Assembly (NCBI GenBank): GCA_015490875.1
Contig: WFWZ01000383.1
Location: 1-49,604, forward strand
Length of the DNA: 49,604 bases
Source: Planctomycetaceae bacterium
GTDB lineage: Bacteria > Planctomycetota > Planctomycetia > Pirellulales > Pirellulaceae
Reading direction: 5' to 3'
Below, one piece after another: positions 17,068 to 25,961 of this stretch. The translations under genes were made by a program, and so were the position numbers. Position 1 is the first letter of the stretch. The number at the start of each line of letters is the position of its first letter. Under the pieces are notes generated by a model. The model did not search any database and was not told the origin of the DNA. It saw only the letters and a list, made by a program, of their open reading frames with translations.

Positions 17068-17679
17068 ATGTGGTGGCTGTGGAAACAGGTCAAGCTGATC
17101 CGGGGGATCTGGAAGCAACCCGCAGATCCTCCTCAGTGGGCGCTCAGCGTGGCTCTGGGCATGTTGCTAGGGCTGATCCCAAAGGGAAACCTGACTGCCG
17201 TGGCCGTCACCATCTTGGTGCTGTCGATCCGCGTGCATCTGGGCGCAACCCTGTTGGTGGCGTTAGCCGTGAGCTTCGTCGCGGGCTGGCTCGACCCACT
17301 CACCGGAGCCGTGGGCAACCTTCTGCTAGGAGCTCCGTCGCTTCGTCCTTTCTGGGAGCGACTGCACCGGCTGCCGCTGGTGCCGTGGCTGAGGTGGAAC
17401 AACACGGTTGTTCTCGGGAGCCTTGTGGTCGGAGGGGCCTCGACGGTTCCCCTCTATCACATCGTTCTCCGGGTGGCTCGCCGCTGGTCATCGAATGCTC
17501 GGTCCACCGACCGTGTCCTCGCCCTGCCGGCTCCGACGCAGCTTTCGACTACCGAGCCGCGTGAGCCTCTTGAGACTTGCGTTTCTCCCAACGCGGTACT
17601 ACTTCCCTTGCCTGACGTCTCAAGTGGATTGGTGGAGACGCCGCCGCCGGTGCGGCGACCGGTGCGGCGAGCTGGCTGA
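17068..17679 (+). CDS. TIGR03546/DUF2062-like membrane protein
   Basis: 203 residues. A short N-terminal helix (WKQVKLIRGIWKQPADPPQW) precedes membrane segments at about 24-60 (LSVALGMLLGLIPKGNL, AVAVTILVLSI) and 60-80, plus one at about 112-132. The motif ALGMLLGLIPKGNL with a downstream VAGWLDPLTGAVGNLLL is characteristic of this inner-membrane family. The C-terminal 60 residues are Pro/Arg-rich and probably disordered. It forms a two-gene unit with the TIGR03545-like gene starting 16 bases downstream, the same pair described in scattered didermic bacteria. Function is unknown. Confidence 0.75.
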   Translation: MWWLWKQVKLIRGIWKQPADPPQWALSVALGMLLGLIPKGNLTAVAVTILVLSIRVHLGATLLVALAVSFVAGWLDPLTGAVGNLLLGAPSLRPFWERLHRLPLVPWLRWNNTVVLGSLVVGGASTVPLYHIVLRVARRWSSNARSTDRVLALPAPTQLSTTEPREPLETCVSPNAVLLPLPDVSSGLVETPPPVRRPVRRAG

Positions 17680-17695
17680 TCTGGGAGGATGGCTC

Positions 17696-19405
17696 ATGGT
17701 GCGTTGGTCTTACTTGTTGCCTCGCGTGGCGTGCGTTGTCCTACTGATCGGCCTGGCCGAATATGGAGCAGGCCCGGCCATTCGTTGGACGTTGCCTCGT
17801 CTCCTCCACAAGGTGCCCGGGGCTCACCTGGAAATGCATCAATTGAAAGTGGGACTGTTGTCCGGCCGGCTGGCGGGAAAAGAGTGGCGTGCGGCCTGGC
17901 AGTCGGATGGAAAAACATACGGCGTTCGCTTGTCGGAGATCGAGGGACGCTTGGACCGCCGAGCGCTCGCACACGGTCAGTGGCACGTTCCTCGGCTTCG
18001 AGTCTCCGGCATCCGCGTCGAGAATCGCGTTGCTCTCGAGGGTTCGGAGTCAGCGGAGCATGCGAGGTTGGTCGTTCCGGGGAGTCAGTGGCTTCAAGAT
18101 GAAGGGCGAAAGCAGCTCGAGACGTGGAGCGAGAGCGTACGAGAACGCCTCAGCGAAAAGGCGTACCGGGAGTTGGAAACGGTGCGCGTGGCAACGGAGG
18201 TGCGGCAGCGCTGGCAAGAGGAAGCGACGCGGCAACGACGGCGCTTGCGCCGGTGGCGGGACGAAATCAGCCGACTCCAGCGGCAATGGGACGAGGCGCC
18301 GACTCCCGCCGACCGTTTGGCTTTGGCCGCTCAGTTGGCAACGCGAGCGGGCGAGATTCGTAATGAGATCGAGGAAGCTCGCCGGGAACTCCAAGCGTGG
18401 CCGGAGCGTTGGAAGGCAGACCAAGCCCGACTCGATGCAGCTCGCAAGGCTGATCAGCAAAAGCTGTCGCAGGTTGTGTCGCTGGAGAAGCTCGATGGGA
18501 AAGAGCTGACGCAGACTCTTGTGGGCGATCGTATCCTGAGCATGGTGGAGCAGGCTCAGACGACCACGAACTGGCTCGGTTGGGGGTTGCGATGGGCCAT
18601 GCGAAAACCGAAGTGGAACCGGCTTGGAGGTCGAGGAATCGACTACGACTTTGTGACGGCTCCCGGTCCGGACGTGTGGATCAGACAGCTCGATTTCGAT
18701 TTGCTGCTCCCGTCGCAGACTGAGAGTCGGGAACGTCTCGTGGGACGCGTCGTCGACTGGACCGATGATCGGGCTCGCTTGGGACGACCGACCGTCGTTC
18801 GGTGGCGAGTTCCCGGCGGGGCCGTGCCCATGGAGGGCCAATGGGTGATGGCGGTGCCGGGAAAGAAAGTACGGCAGCGTTGGCGAATAAAGTTCGAGCC
18901 ATGGAAAGTGGCTGGCGAGTCGTGGAGCAAGGGGGAATGGCGGTTTGAGTTGCAAGACGTCCGGGGAACCCTTTGGGTGGAAGCTCGCGATCTGGGTGAA
19001 AAGCAAGAAGGAATCTCGCTTGTGCAGTGGAACCAGGGTCGCGTGACATTGGTGTGGCAACCCACGACTTCAAGCCGGTCGATCGAAGTGCCGGTAGAAA
19101 TCAACCAAGGAAATCCAATCCAGGTTTCATTACGTTGGTCGGCTGGCGACGGAGATCGGCGAGTCGACGTCGCGGGGAACTTGGGCGACCGGCTGGCAAC
19201 GCGGTTACAAGAAGCAGCCGTGGCGGAAGTAGGTCGTCAGACGCGAGTTTTCTCGAAGCGACTCGATGAAGAACGCAGCGGCGTGGAACGTCTGGTCGAA
19301 TGGCAGATCAAACAGCAGGGCCAGGAGTTGAACGAAGTGTCGGGCGCCGTCGGTCAATGGGTTCGCAAGCTCAGCGCCTGGATTCCCTTCCGCGGGCGAT
19401 TCTAG
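17696..19405 (+). CDS. TIGR03545-like protein with N-terminal membrane anchor and coiled coil
   Basis: 569 residues from the ATG that follows GGAGG by 7 bases. A membrane or signal segment (about 5-28, YLLPRVACVVLLIGLAEYGA) leads into an AsmA-like beta region (LEMHQLKVGLLSGRL, ENRVALEG). A long charged coiled coil follows at about 140-260, rich in Arg, Gln and Glu. A mainly beta domain (about 300-510) has TTNWLGWGLRWAMRKPKWNR and GRGIDYDF, and a short helical tail closes the protein. Families with this layout act at the envelope, possibly bridging inner and outer membranes; this is inference. A strong hairpin repeat follows 17 bases after the stop. Confidence 0.75.
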   Translation: MVRWSYLLPRVACVVLLIGLAEYGAGPAIRWTLPRLLHKVPGAHLEMHQLKVGLLSGRLAGKEWRAAWQSDGKTYGVRLSEIEGRLDRRALAHGQWHVPRLRVSGIRVENRVALEGSESAEHARLVVPGSQWLQDEGRKQLETWSESVRERLSEKAYRELETVRVATEVRQRWQEEATRQRRRLRRWRDEISRLQRQWDEAPTPADRLALAAQLATRAGEIRNEIEEARRELQAWPERWKADQARLDAARKADQQKLSQVVSLEKLDGKELTQTLVGDRILSMVEQAQTTTNWLGWGLRWAMRKPKWNRLGGRGIDYDFVTAPGPDVWIRQLDFDLLLPSQTESRERLVGRVVDWTDDRARLGRPTVVRWRVPGGAVPMEGQWVMAVPGKKVRQRWRIKFEPWKVAGESWSKGEWRFELQDVRGTLWVEARDLGEKQEGISLVQWNQGRVTLVWQPTTSSRSIEVPVEINQGNPIQVSLRWSAGDGDRRVDVAGNLGDRLATRLQEAAVAEVGRQTRVFSKRLDEERSGVERLVEWQIKQQGQELNEVSGAVGQWVRKLSAWIPFRGRF

Positions 19406-19861
19406 CGCCCTTCATCTCGGGCTTTCGTGTCTTTTGTGACTTTCGTGGTTCGATGGCAGATCAACCACGAAATACACGAAATACACGAAACGGTTCGAAG
19501 CGGATTTGGTTAACGGGGCTTGTGGCCATCCTGGATTGCCGGTCGAATCCGAAGGCGACTGGCACGAGGCTGGGCCAAACAAAGACGCGAACCGGAACGG
19601 CGACGCTCAGTCGGTTTTGACAATTGCATGACGTGATGGCGTCCGCGGCCTGTCGGTGGTGATACGGTCCATTGCACCGGAACCCGAAACGGTTACACCG
19701 GGCCACTCGCCTGCGTTACAATCGTTCACGTAACGGCCGCTTGCCGGTTCCTACGCGACCAACTTCAATGCACCACCTGTCCGTCTGCGCTACACTTCGA
19801 AGAATAAATGGCAATTCGTTTTCGTTCTGGGCTGGGCGAGGGCACTTGAGAACTACTGACC
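19406..19861. other. Intergenic region with hairpin repeat
   Basis: 456 bases. Near the start is the 28-bp hairpin repeat listed separately. The rest shows no gene, tRNA or clear promoter; the start of the PIN gene has only a weak ribosome binding site. Confidence 0.5.
19423..19490. repeat. Long hairpin, CACGAAATACACGAA repeat family
   Basis: Left arm 19423-19450 and right arm 19463-19490 are complementary over 28 positions with about four mismatches, around a 12-base loop. The right arm contains ACACGAAAT-type tandem units, the form of a short repeat scattered through many bacterial genomes. Placement just after the TIGR03545-like stop suggests it may also terminate or protect the transcript. 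Confidence 0.7.
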
Positions 19862-20347
19862 ATGAAACCGGCTGTCTATTTGGAGACAACGATCATCGGA
19901 TACTTGGCGATGCGAGTCAGCGGGATACTTCGGATCGCAGCCAACCAGCAGACGACTCGTGACTGGTGGGATGGCCATCGCCACAACTTTGACCTGTTCG
20001 TTTCCCGATTCGTCGTCGATGAATGCTCCGATGGCGATCCTGCTGCTGCCGAGGAGCGATTGGCGGATTTGGAAGGGATTCCGCTATTGGAGATCTCGGA
20101 GGATGTCGACCCCTTGGCAGAGTCCCTTATCGCTGGCGTGCCGTTGCCGGAAAAAGCATCGATCGATGCCCTGCATATTGCCGTTGCGGCAGTCAACGGC
20201 GTAGAATACCTGTTGACGTGGAACTGCAAGCATATCGCAAACCCGTCGATGCGGCCACGGATCGAGTGCATCTGCCGGGACATGGGCTTCGAACCTCCTG
20301 TGATCTGTACACCTCAGGAGTTGTTGGAGATTGACGATGACATCTGA
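19862..20347 (+). CDS. PIN-domain protein, VapC-like
   Basis: 161 residues. The PIN fold's acidic residues are visible: an N-terminal AVYLETTIIGYL (Glu in place of the usual first Asp), VVDECSDGD, ASIDALHIAVAA and a late YLLTWNCKHIAN. Many VapC relatives with the LETTI/LETSV start carry the same Glu. PIN toxins are Mg-dependent ribonucleases. The stop overlaps the start of a small gene, suggesting a translationally coupled toxin-antitoxin-like pair with the toxin gene first. Toxin activity is not demonstrated. Confidence 0.8.
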   Translation: MKPAVYLETTIIGYLAMRVSGILRIAANQQTTRDWWDGHRHNFDLFVSRFVVDECSDGDPAAAEERLADLEGIPLLEISEDVDPLAESLIAGVPLPEKASIDALHIAVAAVNGVEYLLTWNCKHIANPSMRPRIECICRDMGFEPPVICTPQELLEIDDDI

Positions 20348-20549
20348 TCCAATTGTCGCCGAGATACGCAAGCTTCGGGAACGGCGAGCCGCGCGTTTCG
20401 GCTACGACATCTCCTTGATTGTGAAAGATGCCCGAAATCGTGATGTCTCCGGTGACCGCGAAGTCGTTCGCCGTGCACCACGTCGTCCGGTTGCTACATC
20501 TACGCGTGTTGCGGGGCTAGAACCACGCGAGGAACGCCAGCCCGAATAG
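20337..20549 (+). CDS. Small protein coupled to the PIN gene, antitoxin-like
   Basis: 70 residues starting at an ATG inside the end of the PIN gene (11-base overlap). The product begins MTSDPIVAEIRKLRERRAAR and continues with FGYDISLIVKDARNRD, a helix-rich charged block followed by a Pro/Arg tail. Short proteins of this pattern (xDPIVxEIRxxRxxxAxxFxxDxxxI) commonly follow PIN genes of this type and are presumed partners. The DNA-binding part is not obvious. Its start is supported by the overlap; the C-terminal 25 residues are less certain. Confidence 0.6.
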   Translation: MTSDPIVAEIRKLRERRAARFGYDISLIVKDARNRDVSGDREVVRRAPRRPVATSTRVAGLEPREERQPE

Positions 20550-20616
20550 GCCGGCTGGCTCGGTTCGCTCGGCAACATTTACTCGCCGCCCCTTGATCGC
20601 CTCGAGTGTCCCAGCG

Positions 20617-21585
20617 CTAAGACCGCCGCAAACAATCTTCCAGATACTTGCGAGCTCGGTTGACTTCGGCGGTGATGGCCGACGGAGGTTCAAGGATGGG
20701 GATGCCTCGAGGCACCGGGTGCATGAAGATCTCCGTCCAGCCTTGGTAATCGATTTCGGTCAGCGCCTCGAGGAGGGGAGCGAAATCGAGTGGACCTCGG
20801 CCCGGCATCTGCAGCAATTCTTCCTCTTTGGGCAGTTTCTTCATACATCCCTTGCCATGCTGCCATGCGTAGAAGACGGCGATGCGGTCGCCGAGTTGGC
20901 GGATGAGTTCGGCCAGAAGCCGGCTGTCTTGCGGCAGGTGATAGGGAGCGAGGGCGATAGCGAGGTGGCGTGAGGGGGCCAGTTCGGCGAGCCATCGGAT
21001 CGAGTCGGGTGATTCGATCAGGGCATGGCCATGATTCTCGATGGCGATTGTAACGTCGGCCGCTTGAGCGACCTCCAAGTGTGGTTTCATCTTTTCGACG
21101 AATTGCCGGACAGCCGCTTTCAGTTCCGAGCCACGCAAGTCTCGAGGCCCACGGCTGCCGGTGACAATGGTGTGGCATCCTAGTCGCCGAGCGACGCCGA
21201 TTTCGTCTCGAAGCCCGAAGGGCCCGAGTTTGTACTGCGTGAGGCAGCCCAGAGTAACACCATGTTGTCGGAGCTTCTCTTGGAAGGTGGCTTCCCCCAT
21301 CGCCTCAAGTTGCTCGCGCTGGTTCCCGTGAACCTTGGGCCAAATGTCGATCGCCGTCGCTCCCGTCTTGCGCACTTCGGGAAAGATGACGTCGAGCGAG
21401 GCGTAGCCGTACAGGCAGGAGGCGAGCAGATAGCGGGGCCGCCAGGGCGACCGCTTCTTGTTAGGGCCGACAGACGCCAAAAGACTGGGAACACCAACGA
21501 ATGCGCCGGCCAAAGTCGTAACTGCGGCGCGGCGATTGAGCTTTTCGGAGTGGCAAGGGAGAAAGGGATCCATGAGAACCAACAT
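20617..21585 (-). CDS. Tat-exported sugar phosphate isomerase/epimerase-like TIM barrel
   Basis: 322 residues. The N-terminus has a twin-arginine-like signal (LNRRAAVTTLAGAFVGVPSL). The remainder is an AP-endonuclease-2/xylose-isomerase-type barrel, with ATAIDIWPKVHGNQ, IAIENHGHALIESPDSI (metal-binding Glu and His), AIALAPYHL and WTEIFMHPVPRG. Planctomycetes have many exported members whose substrates are unknown. The typical metal ligands Glu, Asp/His, His, Glu appear to be partly kept. It is transcribed away from the metalloprotease gene. Confidence 0.8.
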   Translation of the reverse strand: MLVLMDPFLPCHSEKLNRRAAVTTLAGAFVGVPSLLASVGPNKKRSPWRPRYLLASCLYGYASLDVIFPEVRKTGATAIDIWPKVHGNQREQLEAMGEATFQEKLRQHGVTLGCLTQYKLGPFGLRDEIGVARRLGCHTIVTGSRGPRDLRGSELKAAVRQFVEKMKPHLEVAQAADVTIAIENHGHALIESPDSIRWLAELAPSRHLAIALAPYHLPQDSRLLAELIRQLGDRIAVFYAWQHGKGCMKKLPKEEELLQMPGRGPLDFAPLLEALTEIDYQGWTEIFMHPVPRGIPILEPPSAITAEVNRARKYLEDCLRRS

Positions 21586-21645
21586 CTTGAGGGAACCTAT
21601 TCAGCCTTATGTGTGGGACACCCCCGATAAGCTGAGAAAAAACGC

Positions 21646-21673
21646 TTGAACTCCTAGGACTAGCAATTATAGT
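21646..21673 (+). promoter_or_regulatory. Sigma-70-type promoter of the HEIGH metalloprotease gene
   Basis: TTGAAC (21646-21651), a 16-base spacer and TATAGT (21668-21673). It leaves a leader of about 155 bases that contains the palindrome at 21766-21785. Confidence 0.6.
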
Positions 21674-21765
21674 ATGGCCTGCTGCGGAGAATAGGAGAGC
21701 AGAACAGGAAGTTCTTCGAGAGCTTGGTAGGCGGTTGTCAGCGGGATAGACCTCACCGATGTAAG

Positions 21766-21785
21766 TGTGACGTAGTCGCGTCACA
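21766..21785. promoter_or_regulatory. Perfect palindrome in the 5' leader
   Basis: TGTGACG and CGTCACA are exact 7-base arms around TAGTCG. It lies about 85 bases after the predicted transcription start and 50 bases before the ATG. It could be an operator or an RNA hairpin. Confidence 0.4.
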
Positions 21786-21835
21786 GTTGGCCTCGGACTA
21801 ATGTGATGCACCTTAGAGTTCGCGGGAGGTTGAAG

Positions 21836-22810
21836 ATGGCGTGGCGGCGATTCAGCCGGTGGGCGTGCGGTGGCGCTCTCGTAGTGGGTCTCTTGCTGGG
21901 AACGTCTCGGGCGGTGCCGGCGGCCATTACATGGAATGTGACCTTTCAAGATGTGGTAGACAACACCAATGTTGGCTTTGATGATCCATTCCTTGGTCTC
22001 ACGCGCCGAAATACATTCTTGTCAGTTCTGGATTACCTCAATACAGTCTTGGATGAAAATGGCACAGCCGATATCCTCGTGAAGGCATCGCAGACCGATG
22101 GCAGTGGCTTCTTGGCCGCAGCTGGGCCGTACTTCTTCACGGGGCCCGCGGGATTCAAGAACGGCTTCCTCTTCGACCATGCCACCACTGGCACCGATCC
22201 GCTTCCCGGGTTCCCCGACGCACAAGTCACCTTCGACTTCGGGTACAACTGGAATTCGGAAACCGACGATCCACTCGGTTCGGAGTTCGATCTGGTGTCC
22301 GTGGCGCTGCATGAGATCGGGCATACGCTGGGGTTCTTGAGTCTCGTGAAAGAGGATGGAACGAGCGCTGTGGCTAAGAACGTCTTCACCGTTTATGATT
22401 CGTTTCTCGAGCGCGGTGATGGAACGAAGCTCTTTAGTGCAGGGGGAGTTTTTTCGGGAACGCCGGCCGATCTCACGAGCAACGATGTTTTCTTCGGTGG
22501 CCCCCAAGCGACGGCGGCCAACGGCGGGTCGCGGGTAAAGGTGTACGCTCCCGATCCCTTCAAACCGGGAAGTAGTATCAGCCACATCCAGCTCGGGATC
22601 GGCGAGGTGATGCAGTACTCGGTGGCGCCGGGTGTCAAACGCCGAGCGTTTCTGGCCCCGGAACTGGGCATCTTGGAAGATATCGGCTGGACACTGGCGG
22701 CCTCGAGCAATCCCATTCCCGAGCCGCATAGTGTGGCGGTATGGACCCTATTGGGGCTAGTCGGGTTGCTGCGGCTGCACCGCTACCGAGTCCGCCGACA
22801 TGCCGGTTAG
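21836..22810 (+). CDS. Secreted HEIGH-type zinc metalloprotease with PEP-CTERM sorting signal
   Basis: 324 residues from the ATG that follows GGGAGG by 6 bases. A signal peptide (about 1-33, ACGGALVVGLLLGTSRAVPA) precedes a protease domain with VALHEIGHTLGFLSL (HExxH near 165). The usual metzincin third His at HExxHxxGxxH is replaced by Ser, so the third ligand is uncertain. The C-terminus has PEPHSVAVWTLLGLVGLL followed by basic residues, a classic PEP-CTERM tail recognised by an exosortase. The exosortase is not in this window. Its substrate is unknown. Confidence 0.85.
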   Translation: MAWRRFSRWACGGALVVGLLLGTSRAVPAAITWNVTFQDVVDNTNVGFDDPFLGLTRRNTFLSVLDYLNTVLDENGTADILVKASQTDGSGFLAAAGPYFFTGPAGFKNGFLFDHATTGTDPLPGFPDAQVTFDFGYNWNSETDDPLGSEFDLVSVALHEIGHTLGFLSLVKEDGTSAVAKNVFTVYDSFLERGDGTKLFSAGGVFSGTPADLTSNDVFFGGPQATAANGGSRVKVYAPDPFKPGSSISHIQLGIGEVMQYSVAPGVKRRAFLAPELGILEDIGWTLAASSNPIPEPHSVAVWTLLGLVGLLRLHRYRVRRHAG

Positions 22811-23041
22811 TCGCCCTCGAAGTGCCAGACGCACGCCGGTCGCGAGGCCTAGCGACAACGCGGCAAACCCCGGGCGTAGCGTGGCGAAACAGGACGTTGC
22901 CCGGTCGCCCGTCGAATCACTTGAATTGGCCGGCCGAATGTGGTCTAATATCGGTCGCAGCGGGCAAGGCGAACTGCGGGCGGCGGTGGCTGCCCAGCAG
23001 GAACCTCCTTCTCCGAAACCACTCTGTCAGGAACGACTGCC

Positions 23042-24400
23042 ATGATCCAGCGAAAGCTCATCGTCGAGTCGCTTGAGGACCGCCGTGTTTTGTCCCTCGT
23101 GCCCGTCGGGGGAGACGGGGTTCCGCTGCCCAGTTTCGACCCCGTCGAAGCGGGGCGCGAGATGCAATCGTTCTATCGCGAGTTGGCCGTACCTGGCGGC
23201 CCTCAAGGCGTGATGGTCATGCCGATGATGGCCGGAATGGAGGAAGCTCCTCCGGTCGACGACATGCCACCTCACGACGAAGACGGGCATCCTGACCGCC
23301 CCGAGATGGCAGCGAGACAATTCGTGGCGATCTTGCGTCCGGTGGAGTCGCCCACGGATCAGGAAAACACAGGGCAAGATGGAGGAACTCCCGGTGAGGG
23401 AGAACCTTCGCTTGAGATGCCGCCGATGCCGGTGTGGATGCGAGGCGGTGTGGCGAGGTTCTTCCTGAGTCGCGATGGCGAGTCGATGAGGTATCGCGTG
23501 CGAGTGCCTCACTTGGCGGGAGTCGATTCGGCTACGATTCACCTCGGCAAGCCGGGATCGGACGGCCCGGCGGTGGCGACGCTGTTTGATTTGAATGCGG
23601 GGCAATTCGACGGGATCGCTGTTCGCGGCACGCTGACCGACGACGACATCTCTCCTGTTGAAGAGAGCGGATTCGATGGCACGCTGGCCTCCTTGGTCGA
23701 TGCGATGCGAGCGGGCGAAGCCTACGTCGAAGTCGACACTTCCGATGCTGACGGAGTGTTGCGCGGCGGCGTCCGTCCGCTGCAGTGGCGACCGTGGCAC
23801 AACCCGTGGAACCGAATGGACGTTACCGGTGACAAGATTGTGTCTCCCAAGGATGCGCTCGCTGTGGTCGAAGACCTCAATGAAAATGGCGCTCGCATGG
23901 TCGAGATCCCGGCACCGGACGAATACATCAACATGTTTTCCGACGTGACAGGTGATAACATCGTTTCGCCTCGCGACGCCCTCGACCTTATCCAGTTCCT
24001 GAATGAAAACGCGGGCGACCTGATCGACGCCGACGGCAATGTGCAGCTGCCGGATACGGTGAGTGAAACGGTGCGGGAATTGATGGAGGCATTGGAGGTC
24101 GACCCGAGTGACCTGGCGGGGCTCGACTATGACCGCCTGATCGATGACGTGCTAAGCGACGAGTCGGGCGAGCTCGAGTCACTTTTGGATCGGTTTGCCG
24201 AGGAGTTGCAGCAGGAATACGAACAGCGGTACTCGGAGTGGACTGGCATGGACCAAAGCGATTTTTCGATGCCCGATATCGACTGGGAACAGATCTACGG
24301 CCAGTTTCGCGAGCAGTTCGAGAACGGGTTGCCGCCATGGGAAGACATGATGGGTTCTCTCCGCGACGGCCTTGGTTCGTGGGATAGCGGTCAGATGTAA
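23042..24400 (+). CDS. Extracellular protein with LEDRRVL signal, CHRD domain and dockerin-like repeats
   Basis: 452 residues. The N-terminus carries ESLEDRRVLSL, the planctomycete-type export motif. A linker with His/Pro/Asp-rich and Met-rich runs is followed at about 135-245 by a CHRD domain (MRYRVRVPHLAGVDSATIHL, GVLRGGVRP). Two dockerin-type calcium motifs follow: MDVTGDKIVSPKDALAVVED (about 260) and DVTGDNIVSPRDALDLIQFL (about 300), each with the D-x-T-G-D loop. An acidic helical tail ends it. It is likely to be a cell-surface or matrix protein binding calcium; the partner is unknown. Confidence 0.85.
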   Translation: MIQRKLIVESLEDRRVLSLVPVGGDGVPLPSFDPVEAGREMQSFYRELAVPGGPQGVMVMPMMAGMEEAPPVDDMPPHDEDGHPDRPEMAARQFVAILRPVESPTDQENTGQDGGTPGEGEPSLEMPPMPVWMRGGVARFFLSRDGESMRYRVRVPHLAGVDSATIHLGKPGSDGPAVATLFDLNAGQFDGIAVRGTLTDDDISPVEESGFDGTLASLVDAMRAGEAYVEVDTSDADGVLRGGVRPLQWRPWHNPWNRMDVTGDKIVSPKDALAVVEDLNENGARMVEIPAPDEYINMFSDVTGDNIVSPRDALDLIQFLNENAGDLIDADGNVQLPDTVSETVRELMEALEVDPSDLAGLDYDRLIDDVLSDESGELESLLDRFAEELQQEYEQRYSEWTGMDQSDFSMPDIDWEQIYGQFREQFENGLPPWEDMMGSLRDGLGSWDSGQM

Positions 24401-24671
24401 CACGGGTGGTCGCTTAAGCGGCTGTCGGGAACGGCGGCCATCGTAGTTCCGAAGACATCTTCGTGGGGGGTGTGGGTACCCGGGCGCATCATGGATTGGT
24501 GCGGCCGGGTTCAACGTGCGCTGACCACGCTCTACGATGGAAATTGGTCGTAACCGCCAAAGACCGACTTCGGGATATCCGGGGTGGCGAAGTAGAGGCT
24601 TGGAGGGCAGCCGGATCGCGAGTATCAGTGGTCCCCTTCCACTTGGGTCCTGGGAACTGGAGAACAAGAGC

Positions 24672-25961
24672 ATGAGGATGAAGAACCGATGGTCGCTTGG
24701 GCTGATTTTGGGACTGTTGGTCTGCACGGCTGTGGCATGCGGTGCCGATCGTGATCGTCGGGGAAGTACGTCTGGGCGATCGGGCTCCGACTGGCCTCAG
24801 TGGCGCGGCCCCGCCCGAGACGACATTTCAGCCGAATCGGGATTGCTGCAGAAGTGGCCCGAGGGAGGACCGCGGCGACTCTGGCTGGTTCGGAATCTGG
24901 GCAAAGGTTATGGTGGCCCGGCCGTGGTGGGCAACCGACTTTATATCATGGGGACGAGTCCCGACTATGAAACGGAATGGCTGTTCTGCCTCGATACGCG
25001 AACGGGCAAAACCAAGTGGACGGTACCCATCGGTAAGGTACTCAGGAACGGGTGGGGGGACGGTCCTCGAGCTACGCCGACGGTCGACGGAGATCGGGTC
25101 TATGCGCTGGGCGGCCAGGGCGTCTTGATTTGTGTGGACGCCACCCGAGGCAGACTCATCTGGAAGAAAGACCTCGTCAAGGACTTCGGGGGTCGTCGTC
25201 CGAATTGGGGCTACACCGAGTCGGTATTGGTCGACGGTGATCGTGTCATTTGTTCGCCAGGCGCTCCCGATGCAGCAGTGGTCGCATTGGACAAGAGAAC
25301 AGGTCGGACAATCTGGAAGTGTGGCGACATGGAGTCGCAAGTCCACTATTCGTCGATCATCCGGTTCGAGTCGCCACCGACGTACGTCAAACTGACTGTC
25401 TCGGAGGTCGTCGGTATCAACCCGGAGAACGGAGAGGTGCGTTGGCGAGTCGACTTTCCCGGCAGGACCGCTGTCATCCCGACTCCCGTCTATGACAACG
25501 GCCGGCTGTTCATCACTGCCGGGTATGGCGTGGGCTGCAAGCTGATCCGGCTCGACGGCGGGAAGGCGGAAGAAGTCTACTTCAACAAGAACATGAAGAA
25601 CCACCACGGAGGCGTGTTGTTGCTCGACGGCCACATCTACGGTTATTCTGATGGTGGCGGCTGGACCTGCCTGAAGATGGATGATGGCGAAGTGGTTTGG
25701 AACGAGCGGAAGGCACTGGCCAAGGGAGCCGTCACGTATGCCGACGGGCGTTTGTACTGCCTGGGCGAGCGGAAAGGCACGGTCGTGCTCGCGGGAGCCA
25801 CTCCCGAGGGTTGGCAAGAGTTCGGACGGTTCGAATTGGAGCCGAAGTCCAAGATCCGGAGTCCTCGAGGCCGTATCTGGACCCATCCGGTCGTCAGCCA
25901 CGGCCGACTCTACCTCCGCGATCAAGAGTATCTGTACTGCTACGACGTCGCAGCAGACTAA
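24672..25961 (+). CDS. PQQ-type beta-propeller lipoprotein
   Basis: 429 residues. The start is an ATG giving an N-terminus MRMKNRWSLGLILGLLVC with lipobox TAVAC, so it is probably a lipoprotein. The remainder is a pyrroloquinoline-quinone-like eight-bladed propeller: the planctomycete start DWPQWRGPARDD, then repeats such as LDTRTGKTKWTVPIG, VDATRGRLIWKKDL, LDKRTGRTIWKCGD and INPENGEVRWRVDF. These proteins are often called PQQ-binding-like but generally lack quinone and metal ligands. An extracytoplasmic scaffold or carbohydrate role is possible. No partner gene is adjacent. Confidence 0.87.
   Translation: MRMKNRWSLGLILGLLVCTAVACGADRDRRGSTSGRSGSDWPQWRGPARDDISAESGLLQKWPEGGPRRLWLVRNLGKGYGGPAVVGNRLYIMGTSPDYETEWLFCLDTRTGKTKWTVPIGKVLRNGWGDGPRATPTVDGDRVYALGGQGVLICVDATRGRLIWKKDLVKDFGGRRPNWGYTESVLVDGDRVICSPGAPDAAVVALDKRTGRTIWKCGDMESQVHYSSIIRFESPPTYVKLTVSEVVGINPENGEVRWRVDFPGRTAVIPTPVYDNGRLFITAGYGVGCKLIRLDGGKAEEVYFNKNMKNHHGGVLLLDGHIYGYSDGGGWTCLKMDDGEVVWNERKALAKGAVTYADGRLYCLGERKGTVVLAGATPEGWQEFGRFELEPKSKIRSPRGRIWTHPVVSHGRLYLRDQEYLYCYDVAAD

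Noticed and set aside
21766..21785. TGTGA...TCACA as a CRP/FNR site
   Set aside because: The half-sites are 10 bases apart instead of 6, so it is kept only as a generic palindrome.
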